Shown here: piece by piece, positions 1-7,768 of the stretch
How positions within the stretch are numbered: the first letter of the stretch is position 1
Layout: each line of letters opens with the position of its first letter
DNA from: a virus
Strand: one strand, 5' to 3'
Length of the DNA stretch: 32,019 nucleotides
IMG/VR virus record: IMGVR_UViG_3300028044_000040
Span: 1-32,019 of that record
Made by a program: the position numbers and the translations under genes
Notes under the pieces: model-generated
Told to the model about the DNA's origin: nothing
The model's database searches: none
What the model saw: only the letters and a program-made list of their open reading frames with translations

Positions 1-965
1 CCGTCAATATTTGTAAAATTGATAAGCCCTGCTTGTTGTGCAGTTATGATGTTAAGATTTTCCGGTGTTGTATCCTTTTGTACTTGTGCAAAATTAGGGG
101 TATTGAAGAAAAATAATTTATTATTGTTTAATAGGCCGGGTCCGACCTCGCCTTTATTACCATCGCTCTTTAAATAATAAATAGCAACTTGATCGCCAGG
201 ATTTAATTTTTTACCAGTAACATTATTACCGAATTTTATCTCATACCTTTCATTTTCATTTAATCTAATTTCATATGACGTAGAATTAGAGCGTAGTAAA
301 AATAAAGACTGTACTGGTGTCCATTTTTCCCATTTAGCATTTTGAGTTGTGTTATCCTTTACATAAACATCTATATTAAAGTGGTCAATAATAGCGTTAT
401 TATTATCGCTATCTATTATAGAAACAGTTAGTATCTCGTAAGGCTCGCCTGTAGCAGTGTAAATCGGATACTCTGTAAAAGTTCCCTGATAAAGCAGATT
501 ATTATCCTGTAAATCTGTTAATACTTCTGAAATGTTTGTAGTTTTGAAAAAAGATATGTCATTGTTAAAGGAATAGTTGTATCCGTTTATAGTAAAATAG
601 CTGTATCTTGGAATTGTATAAATATTTGCAGGAAGTGCCGGCTGGCCGGTAGCTAAAAACGGTAATATTGGTGTTTGCGATCCTATTGGTTTGTAACTTA
701 GTAGTTTTACTATTTTATTAATATTTTCATACAATTCTGCTGTAGAAAAAGTACTCTCAGAAGCAGTTTGATTGAGATAAAAAATTAAAACATTGTATGC
801 GTAAGCAATAATATCAATAACTGAAGAAATATTGCTACCCTCAAAATTTTGATCAGTAAATATCTGTTTGCTATTCAATCTTGTAGTGATTAGTGACTTT
901 AAACTGGTAGCATCAAAAGCTACATACTCGTTTTTAAGCAGAGGAAATTGTTCGAATGTTGGCAT
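1..965 (-). CDS. 6: Baseplate wedge protein gp6-like (partial, C-terminus off the left edge)
   Basis: The reading frame is open from an ATG at 965 to the window edge, giving about 321 residues without a stop; T4 gp6 has about 660, so roughly half is present. The N-terminal part carries the pattern typical of gp6/J-like wedge proteins: FEGSNISSVIDIIAY followed by FYLNQTASES and KLLSYKPIGSQTP. In T4, gp6 forms the wedge ring that joins the baseplate hub to the periphery. The gene begins one base after the gp25 stop, so the two are probably co-transcribed; this 25-6 order matches T4-like phages. No late-promoter box or Shine-Dalgarno site precedes its ATG, which fits read-through from gp25. Family assignment is firm; the missing half cannot be judged. 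Confidence 0.88.
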   Translation of the reverse strand, partial: MPTFEQFPLLKNEYVAFDATSLKSLITTRLNSKQIFTDQNFEGSNISSVIDIIAYAYNVLIFYLNQTASESTFSTAELYENINKIVKLLSYKPIGSQTPILPFLATGQPALPANIYTIPRYSYFTINGYNYSFNNDISFFKTTNISEVLTDLQDNNLLYQGTFTEYPIYTATGEPYEILTVSIIDSDNNNAIIDHFNIDVYVKDNTTQNAKWEKWTPVQSLFLLRSNSTSYEIRLNENERYEIKFGNNVTGKKLNPGDQVAIYYLKSDGNKGEVGPGLLNNNKLFFFNTPNFAQVQKDTTPENLNIITAQQAGLINFTNID

Positions 966-966
966 A

Positions 967-1449
967 TTAGTTTATAAAGTTAAATCCCGAATTACTTAGT
1001 GTACCTACTAATTTTATCTTGTTATCTTTTTTGATATTCGGTACTACCACTACCAAGGTTATGATATATTGAAAATTAGGCTCATCTACAGCAACATCAA
1101 CATTTATAACTTTTATACGTGGTTCAAATCTAGATAAATTATCTAATATATCATTTCCTATTACAAAACCTATTGATTCACTTAACTCATTAAAAAGATA
1201 CCTATTAATATTTAGACCAAATTCGGGATTAAGTGGTTTTTGGCCTTTGGACGTGTTAAATAAATTGAATATAGAGTTTTTTATGGCATTATAATTGTAG
1301 CTTAGCTTTAAGTCTCTTACCTCATTAAGTTTAAGAAGTTCATTACTTTTTGTATATCCAAATTCTAAATCTAGCAATAAGTCCGCGTAAAGATACTCTT
1401 CGTGTGCTGGCTTTACTTCTTTAATAGAATTGATTTTTATAGTTGCCAC
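967..1449 (-). CDS. 25: Baseplate wedge protein gp25-like
   Basis: A 160-residue protein of the gp25/lysozyme-like wedge family found in contractile injection machines. The signature is visible: KGQKPLNPEFGLNINRYLF at residues 68-86, in the place of the conserved G-x-R-x-x-P-x-F-G segment, and FEPRI at 108-112. T4 gp25 has 132 residues, so this copy has a slightly longer N-terminus. It nucleates sheath polymerisation together with gp6, whose gene follows directly. The start codon is GTG at 1449, supported by an exact TATAAATA box ending 5 nt upstream. No Shine-Dalgarno sequence is present. It is divergent from the plus-strand gene at 1518. Confidence 0.9.
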   Translation of the reverse strand: MATIKINSIKEVKPAHEEYLYADLLLDLEFGYTKSNELLKLNEVRDLKLSYNYNAIKNSIFNLFNTSKGQKPLNPEFGLNINRYLFNELSESIGFVIGNDILDNLSRFEPRIKVINVDVAVDEPNFQYIITLVVVVPNIKKDNKIKLVGTLSNSGFNFIN

Positions 1450-1454
1450 ATATA

Positions 1455-1462
1455 TATTTATA
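1455..1462 (-). promoter_or_regulatory. T4-type late promoter box for gp25
   Basis: Exact TATAAATA on the minus strand, 5 nt (TATAT) before the GTG of gp25. A T4 late box centred near -10 would put the transcription start at the GTG itself. Confidence 0.75.
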
Positions 1463-1503
1463 TGGTTTTTATTGATTTAAAACCTATTTCCAGTACGCAG
1501 AAG

Positions 1504-1511
1504 AATAAATA
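1504..1511 (+). promoter_or_regulatory. Late promoter box for the gene at 1518
   Basis: AATAAATA on the plus strand, 6 nt before the ATG. It fits the NATAAATA form of the T4-like late box and is back to back with the gp25 box. Confidence 0.65.
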
Positions 1512-1517
1512 ATTTTA

Positions 1518-2138
1518 ATGAATCTCAAGTTCACTAAGCTATTTGAATCAGCCTTGCAAAGATATTCAAATACAGGGTTTCTGGCTGGTGATTTAGTTGT
1601 TTTTAAGGATAATGCTTTTAAGGACGAGTGGTACCTGAATGCTGGTACAAATACACAAGAAAAACTTAAACAAATGGCCACAGGCGGTCTAAATTTAAGA
1701 GTCTCTGCAGTTAAGAACAAATACCCAGCAGTAGGTGCAGCAGGTGACACAAGCTTTATTGGGTCAGAATCAGATGTTGATATTGTAGCAGAAATTGCGC
1801 CAGGTAGATACATGGATTTTGTTACTGTTCCAAGCAGACTTTTAGATACAAGAAGCAGCTATCCTAATTTGCCTGATGTTCCAGAGATTTTTAAGAAAGG
1901 CGATCCATCCAAGAGAGTAAATATCAAGCCTAAAAAAGTAAAAGATGAAAATCAGGAAGTCCCTTTCTATACACCACAGCAAACAAGACTTTCCGACATA
2001 GGCAATAAAAAGCTATCCAAGGGTGATAGAGAATTATTAAACAAAAATGTAAAGATACCTTCAACACCAGTTGCAACTCACAAAGATCCAGCTAGCTACA
2101 CTTACAATTATTTACCCAAGGGCCAATTTAAGCTCTGA
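1518..2138 (+). CDS. Unknown protein, probably virion-associated
   Basis: A 206-residue protein I do not recognise. It is basic and soluble, with no membrane segment. Residues 1-15 (MNLKFTKLFESALQRY region) form a short amphipathic helix-like segment resembling the N-termini of other plus-strand late genes here. A proline- and lysine-rich middle (about 105-165) looks extended. A late-promoter box 6 nt upstream suggests late expression and hence a structural or assembly role. The 3' end overlaps the convergent gp44 gene by 27 bases. Function unknown; a capsid-internal or packaged protein is one possibility. Confidence 0.7.
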   Translation: MNLKFTKLFESALQRYSNTGFLAGDLVVFKDNAFKDEWYLNAGTNTQEKLKQMATGGLNLRVSAVKNKYPAVGAAGDTSFIGSESDVDIVAEIAPGRYMDFVTVPSRLLDTRSSYPNLPDVPEIFKKGDPSKRVNIKPKKVKDENQEVPFYTPQQTRLSDIGNKKLSKGDRELLNKNVKIPSTPVATHKDPASYTYNYLPKGQFKL

Positions 2139-3050
2139 GAGTGCTATTAAGCAAGTGTAGCAATTAATTTCCTGATCAATCACAAAAGAACTTCTATACA
2201 GATATTCAGATATAGTTAAAAGATATTGTTTCTTAACATTAATATCATTTTCATTCTTGTCCACATAGTTGAATAAACCTCTTAGTAGAGAAACATAATC
2301 ATTATTGAAGGCAGATTCATTTTCGATGAGCGCCTTTCTGAGAGTGGTAACGTTTTTGCTTTTAATTTCATTAAATAACAACTGAAGAGTTTGATCACTA
2401 TCGGATATATCAAGGCTTAGTACCTGATTGACTGAGTATTTTTGAAGCTCATTAATAGTTTTTCTAAGATCTGGATAGTTAGATTTGATAAAAGACAACA
2501 AATGTTGCTTTTGATCAGCTGGTATTTCAATCTTTTCATTCTTAAGAATATGTACACATCTTTTTACTGCACCTTCCACTGGAGGTGTAAGATCAAAGCT
2601 TTGACACCGACTTTGTAGAGCATTTATAATTCTGTATTTGTAATTGGCAGTCAGAATAAACCGTGTAATGGATGAATACTCCTCCATGGTGTTGCGTAAA
2701 GCACGTTGTGCATCAATTGATAGACCGTCAGTTTCATCCAGAATAATCACCTTAATATCACCGTAAAGACTTTTAGATTGCGCAAAGCTGGTAACCTTGC
2801 TTCTTATGGTATCAATACCGTTTTCATCACTAGCATTAATGTAAAGATATTGTGATTTTAAGATGTCATTAACAATAATTTTAGCAAGTGATGTTTTACC
2901 AATACCTGGTGTGCCAACAAACAGCAAATTTGGTATATTTTTCTGTGTTTGTATTGTTTGAATAAACAATTTAATTTTATCGTTACAAATAAAATCTTCT
3001 ATGTTTTTAGGTCTGTATTTTTCAACCCACAAACTATTGAAAGTTAGCAT
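2112..3050 (-). CDS. 44: Sliding-clamp loader ATPase gp44-like
   Basis: A 312-residue AAA+ protein of the RFC/DnaX type (T4 gp44 has 319). Visible motifs: the N-terminal WVEKYRP box (8-14), Walker A GTPGIGKTS (46-54), Walker B IILDETD (102-108), sensor 1 LTAN (133-136) and the SRC arginine-finger motif (147-149). It would open the gp45 clamp and load it on primer-template DNA. The gene lies three bases after the dUTPase stop, among virion genes and about 24 kb from gp45. In T4, genes 45, 44 and 62 are adjacent. No gp62 partner is recognisable in this window. Its last 27 bases overlap the convergent gene at 1518. Confidence 0.95.
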   Translation of the reverse strand: MLTFNSLWVEKYRPKNIEDFICNDKIKLFIQTIQTQKNIPNLLFVGTPGIGKTSLAKIIVNDILKSQYLYINASDENGIDTIRSKVTSFAQSKSLYGDIKVIILDETDGLSIDAQRALRNTMEEYSSITRFILTANYKYRIINALQSRCQSFDLTPPVEGAVKRCVHILKNEKIEIPADQKQHLLSFIKSNYPDLRKTINELQKYSVNQVLSLDISDSDQTLQLLFNEIKSKNVTTLRKALIENESAFNNDYVSLLRGLFNYVDKNENDINVKKQYLLTISEYLYRSSFVIDQEINCYTCLIALSELKLALG

Positions 3051-3053
3051 TTA

Positions 3054-3533
3054 TTACTTCCCGGAAGAGCCAAATCCTTTTTCGCCCCTTTGAGTTTCTT
3101 CAACTTCACCCCATTCTATAGGCATTGAAAAGTTTATATACACAACAAACTGAGCTATCCTGTCACCTACACTAATTTTATAGTCAGTATCCGAAAGATT
3201 ATATAACTTAACACCTGCATCGCCCCTATACCCACAATCAATAATACCCGGGTGGGCTAATATACTATGCTTAAACCCAAGCCCGCTGCGAGATTCGACT
3301 TTTATCCAATAACCTTCAGGTATTGCAGCGAATTTTAAGCCGACTCCCACTACTGCACTGCCTTTTGCAGGTAATACTGCTTCTTCAACTGAAAAAACAT
3401 CATAACCTGTGTCATTATCATGGTTTTTTACCGGTAATTTAGCCAGTTCATGGGTCTTTTCAAACTTCAACACAGGCAGAAACTGAATATTTGGATCAAC
3501 ATCACGACTATTGGTGTTATCTTTACTATACAT
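3054..3533 (-). CDS. dut: dUTPase (trimeric dUTP diphosphatase)
   Basis: Hydrolyses dUTP to dUMP and PPi, keeping uracil out of phage DNA and feeding dTMP synthesis. All five motifs of the trimeric family are intact in the 159-residue form: DTGYDVFS (41-48), SRSGLG (81-86), GIIDCGYRGD (96-105, with catalytic Asp99 and Tyr102), GDRIAQ (123-128) and the C-terminal RGEKGFGSSG arm (149-158). I chose the ATG at 3533; the frame extends to a TTG at 3557, but the extra eight residues are not part of the fold. It forms a two-gene unit with gp44. T4 itself uses an unrelated dCTPase/dUTPase (gp56), so this is a replacement of that function if no gp56 exists elsewhere. Confidence 0.95.
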   Translation of the reverse strand: MYSKDNTNSRDVDPNIQFLPVLKFEKTHELAKLPVKNHDNDTGYDVFSVEEAVLPAKGSAVVGVGLKFAAIPEGYWIKVESRSGLGFKHSILAHPGIIDCGYRGDAGVKLYNLSDTDYKISVGDRIAQFVVYINFSMPIEWGEVEETQRGEKGFGSSGK

Positions 3534-3571
3534 GATACTATGATAATATGGTTTCAATAGAAATCAATATG

Positions 3572-3579
3572 TATAAATA
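3572..3579 (+). promoter_or_regulatory. T4-type late promoter box for the gp16-like gene
   Basis: Exact TATAAATA, 5 nt (ATATT) before the ATG at 3585. It is the clearest plus-strand copy of the late box. Confidence 0.75.
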
Positions 3580-3584
3580 ATATT

Positions 3585-4073
3585 ATGAGTGAAGAACTTA
3601 ACGAAATGGTTGGTGATTTACTATCTCAACTTAAAGAGGTAAAGAAAGAAGCCGAAAAAAGCGAAAAAACGAGAGACGTTTTAACTAAAGAAAATTTAGA
3701 GAAATTTGTAATTGAAAATGCAGGCAGATTGGTATCAGAAAGCATGGAAATAGTTACTAATGTAAAAGATTATATAAGTTCTGCCCCAGAGAGTAAAGAT
3801 GTAGGTTCCATGTCAGAACTCATAGCTGCTACATCCACTGCACTTGAAACTTTGAATAAAATTATCATAAGTGACAAGAGAAATGAAACATTAGTGCAAG
3901 TAAAGGATATGGATATAAAGAGTAGGAAAGAAATAAAAGAGGCTGATAATAACAATAGATTATTAGCGACCAGAGAACAGGTTTTTAAAATGCTCATTGA
4001 AAGTGCTAATAAGAGTGCAAAAATAATTGATACAGAGATTGTGGAACTTGAAAATAAGAAAAAACAAGATTAA
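3585..4073 (+). CDS. 16: Probable small terminase subunit, gp16-like
   Basis: A 162-residue, largely helical, charged protein, very close in length to T4 gp16 (164). The middle (about residues 62-100) has the gp16-type layout: a helix, then SAPESKDVGSMSEL, then a threonine/leucine-rich helix ending NKIIISDKRNE. It parallels the T4 region where SPRHMEVFATLM is followed by TTTNREILKLHKD. Small terminase subunits form rings that recognise DNA and stimulate the gp17 ATPase. The assignment rests on pattern and size, not strong identity. An unrelated coiled-coil virion protein remains possible. It is 13 kb from gp17 and on the opposite strand, whereas T4 has 16 and 17 adjacent. The stop overlaps the convergent neighbour by 4 bases. 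Confidence 0.55.
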   Translation: MSEELNEMVGDLLSQLKEVKKEAEKSEKTRDVLTKENLEKFVIENAGRLVSESMEIVTNVKDYISSAPESKDVGSMSELIAATSTALETLNKIIISDKRNETLVQVKDMDIKSRKEIKEADNNNRLLATREQVFKMLIESANKSAKIIDTEIVELENKKKQD

Positions 4074-5797
4074 TTCTTGTTTTTATCACATTCAAAAAAC
4101 TTGCTAGAAAAATTCTTAAATAACTTGTTAAAGTCAAATAAATTAGTAAAGAATTTCTCTATATCGTTCCATAGTTTTTCAAATTTATTACCTATTTTCT
4201 TAAGCATATCTTCAATTCCATCAAAATCAAATGTTAATAATGCTGAGAAGTCTAAATCGCCTATTATAGGTAATTGGAAATTGCATACTAAATCTTTTAC
4301 CTGTTGAGCCAATTCCAGTACACCTAATGGGTTGCTTGCCAGATCTTTGAAATTGGTATTGGTAGCAATTGCAGCCAGTTGTGGGAATGATCCTAAGTCT
4401 ATTGATGGCAGAGATAGATCTATGAATGGAATTGAATTTAATGTGTTGGTTAAATTTGAAGCCATGCTTTCAATGGATTGTACAGCTTGTAGAGGATTTG
4501 CAAAGCTTATAGCATTAATATTTGAAGTATTTGATACATTTTGTACAAATCCGCCTAGTTCGCCAAATATGGAGGTAACAGGAGCAACCGCTTCATTGAA
4601 TGTATTAGATAAAAATGTTATCGATTCACCAATAAACGGTTGAGCTAACTGTAAAGCGCCACCTGTGCCCAATTTATCTGTAAGTGAGCTAACAAAAGAT
4701 AATTTATCATTCAATCCTAGTGTACTGTCTGTTAATTCTTGCTGTTTAGTTACTTTATTTTTTGGATTTCTCGAAACAAATTCAGGAAATTGCTGTTGGC
4801 TAGTTTGATTTAAAAAGGTATTGTTTATAGATTGTGTATCAGCTGGTTGATTGCTGTTTGTTAGTTTAGCTACACCAAGAACTTGCCTAATAGTAAAGTT
4901 TGAAATGCTTTCTCTGTACTTGTTTTGTAAGATATCTACAATTTGATCTCGACCTTCAACATTAATTGTATAAGAAAAATCGGGTGTTTTTTGAATATTG
5001 AAATTATCATAATCTCTTAAATTTAAACTAATGTCATCGTTTATATTTGAGTGGTATTTAATGTATTCATACCGGTCACCAAAGTATGTATTTAGCTCAG
5101 AAACATAATTTTGTATATTTTTCTTGAAATAATTAAAAAATACCAAGTCGTTTACAAGGTTCTGACCATGTGCAACACTAGAATCAACATATAAATTGCC
5201 ATTATATGTGCTCTTTTGAACTTGAACTAAGTTGTTTCTAAAAACTCTATTTGTAAAAATGCTTAATTCTGCGCTATTTTCTAGAACTGCTTTGCTTATT
5301 TTATTCTTTAAAGATGAAGGTAGAGTGGTAGAGAATCCTTTATCAGAATTTAGATCGCTCACAAGTAAAGTAGAGTCGTCACTGATAGTAGTTAAGTTGT
5401 ATAATGTTCCAACACTATCGCTCATAGGAGCAAAAAAATTCTGCTTATTATTAAGTTTTTCAAGCACTGCATTTTTAACTTCATCTACAGAACTATTGAA
5501 TTTTTTAATCCAGTAAACCTTAAAATCATGCTGCTGTGTTTTTAATTTTGAATCAAGCTCCACAAAGAAATCAATTAAGCTTTGAATGGGATTGGAGCTT
5601 TTTAATGCGTTTCTATAATCCATAGCTATGTCTATAGAATTGCCCATGTAATTTTCACCGGCTTTAAATCCTATTTGTTTTTTAAAATCAGTATATTTCT
5701 CTAAGAACTGTCTTGAATTTGTAATGTTACTATCAATTAATTCAGGAAACAGAGTTTTGACGTTAAATCTGTTATTAAGAGGTATATTGGTTATCAT
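4070..5797 (-). CDS. Unknown large structural protein of the baseplate cluster
   Basis: A 575-residue protein not recognised by family. The N-terminal half (about 1-310) is mixed, with many polar residues. A Gln/Asn/Ser-rich linker spans about 310-360. The C-terminal third has hydrophobic and glycine-containing repeats (FIGESITFLSN, IPFIDLSLPSIDLG) and ends in amphipathic Phe/Lys helices. No lysozyme or beta-helix spike repeats are evident. It starts by a TAATG overlap with the hub gene stop, so its translation is probably coupled. A possible weak Shine-Dalgarno (AGGAG) lies 11 nt upstream. Position next to a gp27-like hub suggests a hub, spike or fibre-attachment component. In T4 the corresponding partner would be gp5, but I see no sequence support for that. 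Confidence 0.6.
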   Translation of the reverse strand: MITNIPLNNRFNVKTLFPELIDSNITNSRQFLEKYTDFKKQIGFKAGENYMGNSIDIAMDYRNALKSSNPIQSLIDFFVELDSKLKTQQHDFKVYWIKKFNSSVDEVKNAVLEKLNNKQNFFAPMSDSVGTLYNLTTISDDSTLLVSDLNSDKGFSTTLPSSLKNKISKAVLENSAELSIFTNRVFRNNLVQVQKSTYNGNLYVDSSVAHGQNLVNDLVFFNYFKKNIQNYVSELNTYFGDRYEYIKYHSNINDDISLNLRDYDNFNIQKTPDFSYTINVEGRDQIVDILQNKYRESISNFTIRQVLGVAKLTNSNQPADTQSINNTFLNQTSQQQFPEFVSRNPKNKVTKQQELTDSTLGLNDKLSFVSSLTDKLGTGGALQLAQPFIGESITFLSNTFNEAVAPVTSIFGELGGFVQNVSNTSNINAISFANPLQAVQSIESMASNLTNTLNSIPFIDLSLPSIDLGSFPQLAAIATNTNFKDLASNPLGVLELAQQVKDLVCNFQLPIIGDLDFSALLTFDFDGIEDMLKKIGNKFEKLWNDIEKFFTNLFDFNKLFKNFSSKFFECDKNKN

Positions 5798-7383
5798 TAG
5801 ATACTATTCTCCTGTAAGAATACGTTACTTGAATTGTATGTCTTTACACATCTTAATTCATTTATGTATTCATTTTTTTCAAAAATATGCTTTACCTCAA
5901 TAACAAAATATACACCTAAAATTTTAGTATCAAAATCACTATCTGAAGTGCCACCATCTCTATCTATACCTATGAACGTACCTGCTTGTCTGTGAGTTGA
6001 ACCTGGTACTTTAAAATATACTATATTATTTAAAAAAATTGTATCAAATAATGCTTCGTTTCTACCCATGTTCAAGCGCTGCTCGGGATTATCGCTAAAA
6101 ATTGAAAAAATGTTATTAATATTTTTTTGACTAGTTCTAAGACTACCTGGAACAAAGTTTTTATATGGGCTTGTTTGACATACTCCTTTGAATGGCTTTA
6201 CATAATTATTTTCATAAGCTTCCATAACTTTTTGTATGCTATTATTAGAAAATTCAATATTAAAAGTCTTAGAGTCACCGTCATGGCTATGAACAATTTG
6301 TGAAGCAATGTGCTTTTGTGTGAGAATACCAGGCATAGGGTCATAAGAGAAATTATTTATAGTGCCGAAAGATTTAAAAAATAATGATTCGCTTGGAACA
6401 CGTGCAGAAACTTTTTTTATGTTGTACGTATTGTAGGAATCAGAATAATTACCTAACTTAAAAGTTTCTAGATACAAATCACCGCTATTTTCACTGGTAA
6501 AGCTACTTTGTTTTACTGCGTTTTTAAAATAATCTGAAAGACTTATCAACGAAAATTCACTTGTATATCTGTCGCATTCAAGTATACATCTATCATAATT
6601 ATTATCTTTTGATGAAACATGTCTGCTCATTAAATAGTTTAAACAATCTATGCCTTTATAATTAACAGGAGAAGAAAAAAAGATTTTTGTACTACCGGAT
6701 TCAAAATTATTACTAAATTTTATAGATAGATTTGCGTCTTTAAAAAACGTTGAAAGAAATGATTTTATAGCATCACCAGTAAAAACACTTCTGTCTTGAT
6801 TAGAAAGATCTTGAATTAACTCATTAGTTTCTAATAAGCTTGCTGTATTAAAATACGAGTTTTTATATTCCAATATATCGCTATGCAAACCTCTCAAATA
6901 AAGTTTTTTAAATTTTTTACCAGGCATATCTCCTAGTATTTCTTCTGTATTGTATATGGCCATGCTCAATCTTATTCTAAATACGTTGCTTTGCTTTGCG
7001 TTATCAAAATCATTCTTGAAGGGTGAGTCTTCCAGCTTGGGTATTATATCAATGTAAACAAAATCTCTTGAATCGCCTTTTAAAATAAACCCCCGATCAC
7101 TACTCTTGGTTTCGTTAAAATAGTCGCCAGTTAAATTACTGGCTGATTTATTCTGCTGATTGATATCAGCTACTCTTTCTAAGGAATCTAAATAATTGTT
7201 TAAAACTAAATAACCAGTATGTTCGATGTTATCAATATTATCTTGCAATACTAAAGTTTCTATTGCTCCTATTTGAACTTCCTGACTCCTACCATCAGCA
7301 TTTACAATTTGTACCTTAAAATAATAGGGACTCCTATCTATGACAGTATTAGGATTAACAGCATTTTCTTGATATATGCTCAT
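5797..7383 (-). CDS. 27: Baseplate hub protein, gp27-like
   Basis: A 528-residue protein resembling phage tail hub proteins (the gp27/gpD type that form a trimer under the tail tube). The N-terminus reads as a beta-rich start (PYYFKVQIV, VQIGAIETLVLQDN), and a conserved-looking C-terminal block (about 440-525) contains NIVYFKVPGS, RQAGTFIGIDR and LGVYFVIEVKHIF. That last block matches the usual closing beta-strand region of hub domains ('...Y.V..V.H.F'). The T4 protein has 391 residues, so this one carries extra domains. It overlaps the upstream gene by 4 bases (ATGA) and the downstream one by TAATG, marking one operon. Confidence 0.65.
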   Translation of the reverse strand: MSIYQENAVNPNTVIDRSPYYFKVQIVNADGRSQEVQIGAIETLVLQDNIDNIEHTGYLVLNNYLDSLERVADINQQNKSASNLTGDYFNETKSSDRGFILKGDSRDFVYIDIIPKLEDSPFKNDFDNAKQSNVFRIRLSMAIYNTEEILGDMPGKKFKKLYLRGLHSDILEYKNSYFNTASLLETNELIQDLSNQDRSVFTGDAIKSFLSTFFKDANLSIKFSNNFESGSTKIFFSSPVNYKGIDCLNYLMSRHVSSKDNNYDRCILECDRYTSEFSLISLSDYFKNAVKQSSFTSENSGDLYLETFKLGNYSDSYNTYNIKKVSARVPSESLFFKSFGTINNFSYDPMPGILTQKHIASQIVHSHDGDSKTFNIEFSNNSIQKVMEAYENNYVKPFKGVCQTSPYKNFVPGSLRTSQKNINNIFSIFSDNPEQRLNMGRNEALFDTIFLNNIVYFKVPGSTHRQAGTFIGIDRDGGTSDSDFDTKILGVYFVIEVKHIFEKNEYINELRCVKTYNSSNVFLQENSI

Positions 7384-7751
7384 AAACGTTTGATAGAATT
7401 TTGTATTTCTCTTAATACAAGATTTACATAATCAGGTTTTATTATTTTTACTATCATTCCTCTTTCAGGAAATTTTACCGGATTTCTTATTTTATTCAAC
7501 ATGCATATTAACCACCATAAATGAATAGTTTTATATGCATTATAGCTAACTGTTGTCCAAGGCATTTTATCAGTAATAGTTATATAGACTAAAGCATTTT
7601 TATCAATGTCATCAGGAAAGCTTATGCTCTGAATTAAGTTGTAAACATAGCTACGTTTTTCTTTGTTCTCATAAAGTTTAAATATGTTCTCATACCTAAT
7701 GCTGTCTAAGCTGGGCAAAAAAGGTATATTGTTTTGATGTTTGCCATCCAT
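7380..7751 (-). CDS. 53: Small baseplate protein, gp53/LysM-like
   Basis: A 123-residue protein whose centre, PWTTVSYNAYKTIHLWWLIC (65-84) followed by LNKIRNP and FPERGMIVKI, has the LysM/gpX-like tail pattern: a Y-x-A-Y turn, a W-W-x-I-x-x-x-N core and a G-x-x-I-x-I/V-P strand. The same signature occurs in baseplate wedge gp53-type and P2 X-type proteins. In T4, gp53 is a wedge subunit joining wedges into the ring. The gene is shorter than T4 gp53 (196), so only the LysM-like part is present. AATAAATA lies 5 nt before the ATG, so the gene can start its own late transcript leading into the hub gene. Confidence 0.6.
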   Translation of the reverse strand: MDGKHQNNIPFLPSLDSIRYENIFKLYENKEKRSYVYNLIQSISFPDDIDKNALVYITITDKMPWTTVSYNAYKTIHLWWLICMLNKIRNPVKFPERGMIVKIIKPDYVNLVLREIQNSIKRL

Positions 7752-7756
7752 ATGTA

Positions 7757-7764
7757 TATTTATT
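7757..7764 (-). promoter_or_regulatory. Late promoter box for the gp53-like gene
   Basis: AATAAATA on the minus strand, 5 nt (TACAT) before the ATG at 7751. Confidence 0.65.
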
Positions 7765-7768
7765 TAAG

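Noticed and set aside
3534-3557. Upstream TTG start for dUTPase
   Set aside because: It adds eight residues outside the conserved fold, while an ATG at 3533 lies just before the first plausible strand.
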